Of a stretch of 64,000 nt of DNA, positions 60,380 through 64,000 are shown piece by piece. The stretch lies in the NCBI GenBank assembly GCA_030549775.1, contig CM060174.1, positions 69,479,966 through 69,543,965 of the forward strand. The letters run 5' to 3'. Made by a program: the position numbers and the translations under genes. Positions within the stretch are counted from its first letter, which is position 1; each line of letters starts with the position of its first letter. Origin of the DNA: Tamarix chinensis (lineage: Eukaryota; Streptophyta; Magnoliopsida; Caryophyllales; Tamaricaceae). The notes under the pieces were generated by a model. It was not told the DNA's origin. It did no database searches and worked only from the letters and a program-made list of their open reading frames with translations.

Positions 60380-61421
60380 GAGTTCCCTATTATTTTTTAT
60401 ATCCTAAAGAATTTTCAAAGTGTTTTTATAAGTGTTTGGTTCCAATCAAAAGTAGTAGAGTGGTTTCATGACCAATTAACTAGTGTGTACTTCCAAAATC
60501 AGTTTATTGACCTTCAAAAAGGTCCACAAAACCAATCAATTAGTTATAGTCGATTTTCTATCCTAAGACAAATGGTTTTACGTTTGGTTGGAAGACTAGT
60601 TTCTTCAAACCAGTCAATTGATTATGGGAACTAATTAAGTGGTTTGATTAACAAACTTATGGGTTTAATTCCTCCACAAACCAATTTTTCTTTTGCTTGA
60701 ATACTTCAATTGGTTTAATCAAACCAATTCATTAGCTTGGGTAACCAAATGATTAGTTTGAGCAAACACTTTGACTAGTCAACATTAAAAATTGACTAGT
60801 TTGCTAAACCATTTGACTTTTCTTATATTTTCATAAGACTGAATACGTATAGCATAAAATCAATCAATTAGTTCCAATAATTGATCATTTTTTCTTATGC
60901 AACAGTAATATGTCAATCAAGTCTAAACATAATCCTTTAGTTAGTTTTACTAACCAATCGACTGGTCATGGTAACCAATTGATTGATTAACATTAAATGC
61001 TTAAAACTTTTCTTGTTTCTCATGCAACAAATATATTATTTTCAATCCAATAACTAAATTGTTGGAATTTAATATAAATACCAATTATAGGGAAGAATAA
61101 ATAAAAAAATGAACTCTCATTAATTGCATACAATACTTCTTCATTGTCTTTTACTTTTTACAAAAGTGTTCCTACTCACTCTACTTAGCTAGAGCCTACT
61201 TCTTAACTATAACATATATTTTTTCTAGCTAGATTACACTTAAAATTTTCTCTTACACCTTAATACCTATATCTTTTGTGAAATAATTTGTAATCAACAC
61301 CAACATTCTTGAATAACTTGTCATTTGAAGTTATGTGTTTCCTAACATTTCTATAATCGGTAATTAGATATTTAGATCCATAAACCTAGAGAGCATAAAT
61401 ATGTTAAGTTGTAAATAATCT
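60380..61421. repeat. Second copy of the AACTAGTT-array dispersed repeat
   Basis: Array part (60440-61000) has AACCAATCAATTAGTT, AACCAGTCAATTGATT, AACCAATCGACTGGTC and a decayed TATGGGTTTAATTCCTCC anchor. It is followed by sequence matching 38490-39000. It is cut at 61421 by another LTR, the same situation as at 34460, though at a different point of the repeat. Confidence 0.65.
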
Positions 61422-61737
61422 TGTAATCCCCAAAAATTATAAAAGCCTATAATTTATTAAATAACTTTTATTTGGGACAAATTAGCTTTTAAATCTATTT
61501 AATCTAAATATTTTATGGATTTTTAAGTATATAAAATTGGATATAAATATTTAATAAATTAAAAAAATATATTTTTCTATTTTATCATACTCTTTTTATT
61601 TAAATAAATTTTGAAACTATTATTTTACTAAAATTATCCTTTTTAAATCCATATATTTAATTATATTAAATTAACTTATTAAATAAATTTATTACCCATA
61701 AATATTGCACTTTATTATTTTATAAATTAAATTATTC

Positions 61738-62880
61738 TATTCTTTCCCATTTTCCATTTCCTTTTTCCTTTTTTCCTTTTCCTTCTCCCTTTTCTCCCTT
61801 TTCTCCTTTTTCTCCTTTCTCTCCTTTTTTACTTCCCTTGGGCTGCCGGCACCTCAACCTACCTCCCCCCTTGCGCCTAAGCCGTAGGCCCGCTCCCTCT
61901 CCTTCTCTCGCATGAGCCCGGCCTACCTCCCTCCTTTCATTTCTTTCTTTCTTCTCCCCGCGACCGAGCCGAACCACTCCCCACTTCCCCTTCACCAGCC
62001 AGCACACACATAACCTCCGCCATCTCCACCACCCAATCTATAACCCTCCTCCCCCTACTGCTCCCCCTATCTCTCTCTCACACACACACACCATTTTTCC
62101 TGCCCCATCTCTACCCTACCACCTCTCCCTTTTCTTACCCATGCCCCTACTTTCCCTTCCATCTCCCTACAACTCCCTCGCCTCGACCACCTGGCCACCA
62201 CCCTACCGAGCCACCTTATCCCCTCTTTTCTCTTCTCCTTCTTTTTCTTCTTCCGTCCCTACCTCATTCTGCCATTTTTTAGCCTCCCATGCTCTTCCTT
62301 GACCTTCTTTCTCTCCTTTCTTCTCCTTCCATCATCCTCCCTATTTTTTTTCACCACCCTCGTTTAACTGCTTCCACCGCCGCACCAGCCACCTAGACCA
62401 CCCCCTGCCACCCTCTTCCTCACCCCTAAACCATCACAGCACCCCTCGAGCCACCCTGTAGCCTCCTTCTTCCTCCCCTCTTCTTTTTTCTCATTTTCCC
62501 CCTCTCAGCTGCCACCCTGCACCGCCTTTTTCTACCGCCGTTCTGCCACCTCTGCCACCACCTGAGCCACCAAACCAATCCCTATAACCCCCTCTACCAC
62601 TCCAAACCTCCTTTGGCCGAAACCACCACCCGTAGGCCTTCATCTTCCCCCTCCCTTTTCCTTTCTTCTCAACTCCCTCCATTTCGACTCATCTCAGCAG
62701 CCACCTTCACAGCCTCACTATCGCCGCCTCCTTGGCCACCGCTAACCTATCCCCAACTACCACCTACCCCCCTCTTCAATCCTGCACCCTTCCCTTACCC
62801 CAAATCCTCCCCCATCTACCTTATTTCCTAGACCCAAAACCCTAACCCGAAATTGGCTCTCCCTCCTCCCTTTCTTGCTA
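61738..62880. other. Pyrimidine-rich GC island inside the LTR
   Basis: Strongly C/T-biased on the plus strand with CCACCAC, TCCTCC and CCCTAACCC motifs. Reading frames are low-complexity Pro/Ser/Thr on one strand and Gly/Arg/Lys on the other, with no domain. The likeliest role is the LTR promoter downstream region or transcribed leader. No host gene is supported. Confidence 0.6.
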
Positions 62881-63565
62881 TTTCGAGCCCCTCCCCCTCA
62901 TTTCTTTGCATGCATCTCATGTTACATTTCTTGGGTTATTAGTTAATGATTTTAAGGTATAATAATATTTTAAGTTAAGTATTTGATTAATTAAGTGTTA
63001 TAAAGTCTTATACTTGATTTTTCATATTTCTAATATAATAAATATTGATATTATTTTTAGGTATTGGTTTTGGTTAATCAAAGCTTGAGCCTATAACTGG
63101 AATGCCAGTAAGGTTCATTTTTGTAGGAATTAAGGTAGCAGTTAAACCCCACTTAAACACATAGATAAACGTATCTTAGTACATTAGGCTTTTTAATATG
63201 TTATTATACTTGATATATGCTCTTTAATATAATATATGTGGTTTTGTGTGTTGATTGATAAAAAGAGCATGTTAGATTATATGTTATTTATGGAAATATT
63301 GTTTAAAGTGAGAGTTTGGTTATTAATGAAAATGTTAAGTATTTATCCATCTTGTATTATGCTATTGTGATCTTTAATGCATGGTTAAAATATTGTGAGC
63401 TCTAGGGGTATTTTAGTAATATGTCTTGTACAAGAATGTGGCCAAATATGTATGGGTGTTAATGAGCATTAAATTAAATATAATAGTTGTAAAGTTGGAT
63501 AATGAGAATGGGGTGTTAATATTAATATTTCATGTAGTGATAATAATTTAATATAATTGTTGTAA

Positions 63566-64000
63566 TAAGGGGCAAAATGGTAAATTGTAAGTAAAAAGGG
63601 TAAATTGACAATTTTGGAGGTAAAGGGGTAAAATGGTAATTTTATAATTAAAGGGTAAAATGGTAATTTTGTAATTAAAGGGTAAAATGGCAATTTTGTA
63701 GTAAAAGGGTAAAATGGTCATTAAAGGGTAAAATGGTAATTTTATAATTAAAGGGTAAAATGGTAATTTTGTAATTAAAGGGAAAAATGGAAATTTCATA
63801 ATTAAAGGGTAAAATGGTAATTTTAGGAGTAAAGGGTAAAACACTAAATTAATAAATAAAAGGATAATTTGGTAATTTTAAAAATGGAGAAAGGTAATTT
63901 GGTAATCTAACCAACTAAAGGGTAATTTGGTAATTATGATAATATAGAGGGGCAAATTGGTAATTTAACCAACTAAAGGGCAAATCAGTAATTATGATAA
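63566..64000. repeat. 27-bp minisatellite
   Basis: The unit is close to GGGTAAAATGGTAATTTT plus ATAATTAAA, about 15 copies, degenerating towards the right (TAAAGGGTAATTTGG) and running out of the window. Because 27 is a multiple of three, the minus strand shows a 9-residue peptide repeat (LPFYPLIIK) that is not a protein signal. Confidence 0.92.

Larger units (their letters stand above)
61422..64000 (+). mobile_element. Tekay-type LTR, cut by window end
   Basis: Begins TGTAATCCCCAAAAATTATA, the sense LTR start of this group. After 300 bp of AT-rich sequence comes a long pyrimidine-rich, relatively GC-rich zone (61738-62880) with CA and CT runs, the same position as in the other LTRs. The latter part (63060-63200, GTATTGGTTTTGGTTAAT...) and a minisatellite follow. 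The right end is not reached. Confidence 0.6.

Noticed and set aside
61732..62831. GC-rich block looking like a CpG-island gene promoter or proline-rich protein gene
   Set aside because: It begins 316 bp after an LTR start and has the same place and C/T bias as zones in the other LTRs; no domain or splice pattern was seen.
63469..63844. Minus-strand frames of 74 and 98 codons with a repeated LPFYPLIIK peptide
   Set aside because: The 27-bp minisatellite period keeps the frame open. There is no start context, domain or codon bias beyond the repeat.
1..64000. Naming the plant species or family
   Set aside because: Every recognised family is widespread in flowering plants and no host gene is available to place the sequence.

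Overview
This window is plant nuclear DNA made almost entirely of transposable elements. No intact host gene, tRNA or rRNA could be supported. The plant assignment rests on families restricted to or typical of plants: a CACTA (En/Spm) element with a TNP2 transposase and a Ulp1-type protease gene, chromodomain Ty3/Gypsy elements (Tekay/Del-like and Reina/CRM-like), a Tat-like Gypsy gag-protease relic, Copia elements of the Tork/Tnt1 type, and an L1-type LINE with a DUF4283 ORF1. Base composition is very AT-rich, and most coding relics carry many stops. The species cannot be named from the sequence.

Layout. 1-912 is a purine-rich LTR remnant. 1098-10796 is the best preserved object: a 9.7-kb CACTA transposon with matching CACTA ends, a 3-bp GTG target duplication and subterminal arrays of a TTTTAATAACGGTT motif in both orientations. 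It carries a small unidentified 5' gene, a TNP2 transposase broken by two stops and one frameshift, and a roughly eleven-exon gene joining a Spm-type accessory domain to a C-terminal Ulp1 protease. 12345-17138 is a decayed Copia element with both LTRs. 17237-19300 holds an LTR fragment and a Tat-like gag-protease relic. 19792-20783 is a GC-richer solo LTR with a 5-bp duplication. 20823-21295 (minus) is an unidentified coiled-coil coding relic. 22989-26870 is a Tekay-type LTR with an L1 LINE nested in it.

26880-29930 is unassigned sequence ending in a second, degenerate CACTA terminus. 30450-32857 is a small Copia element with both LTRs, gag and protease, but no pol. 33890-39150 is a dispersed repeat split by an insertion consisting of one 3.6-kb LTR plus a short stub of internal sequence. 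39311-42281 is a Reina/CRM-like Gypsy relic. 44279-53707 (minus) is a near full-span Tekay-type chromovirus with very long LTRs, primer site, gag, RT, integrase and chromodomain. About 54090-58150 is the 5' LTR, primer site and gag of another Tekay-type element on the plus strand. 60380-61421 is a second copy of the dispersed repeat. 61422-64000 is another long LTR, cut by the window edge and ending in a 27-bp minisatellite.

The pattern is nested insertion: LINE into LTR, LTR into repeat array, CACTA into or beside LTR remnants. Decay looks consistent with cytosine deamination (TGG to TGA, CAG to TAG, CA to TA termini). No defence, CRISPR or operon-like system is present. The least explained parts are the extra 5' gene and palindromic ends of the CACTA element, the higher-order repeats inside the Tekay-type LTRs, and the recurrent CAACTAGTT-type arrays.
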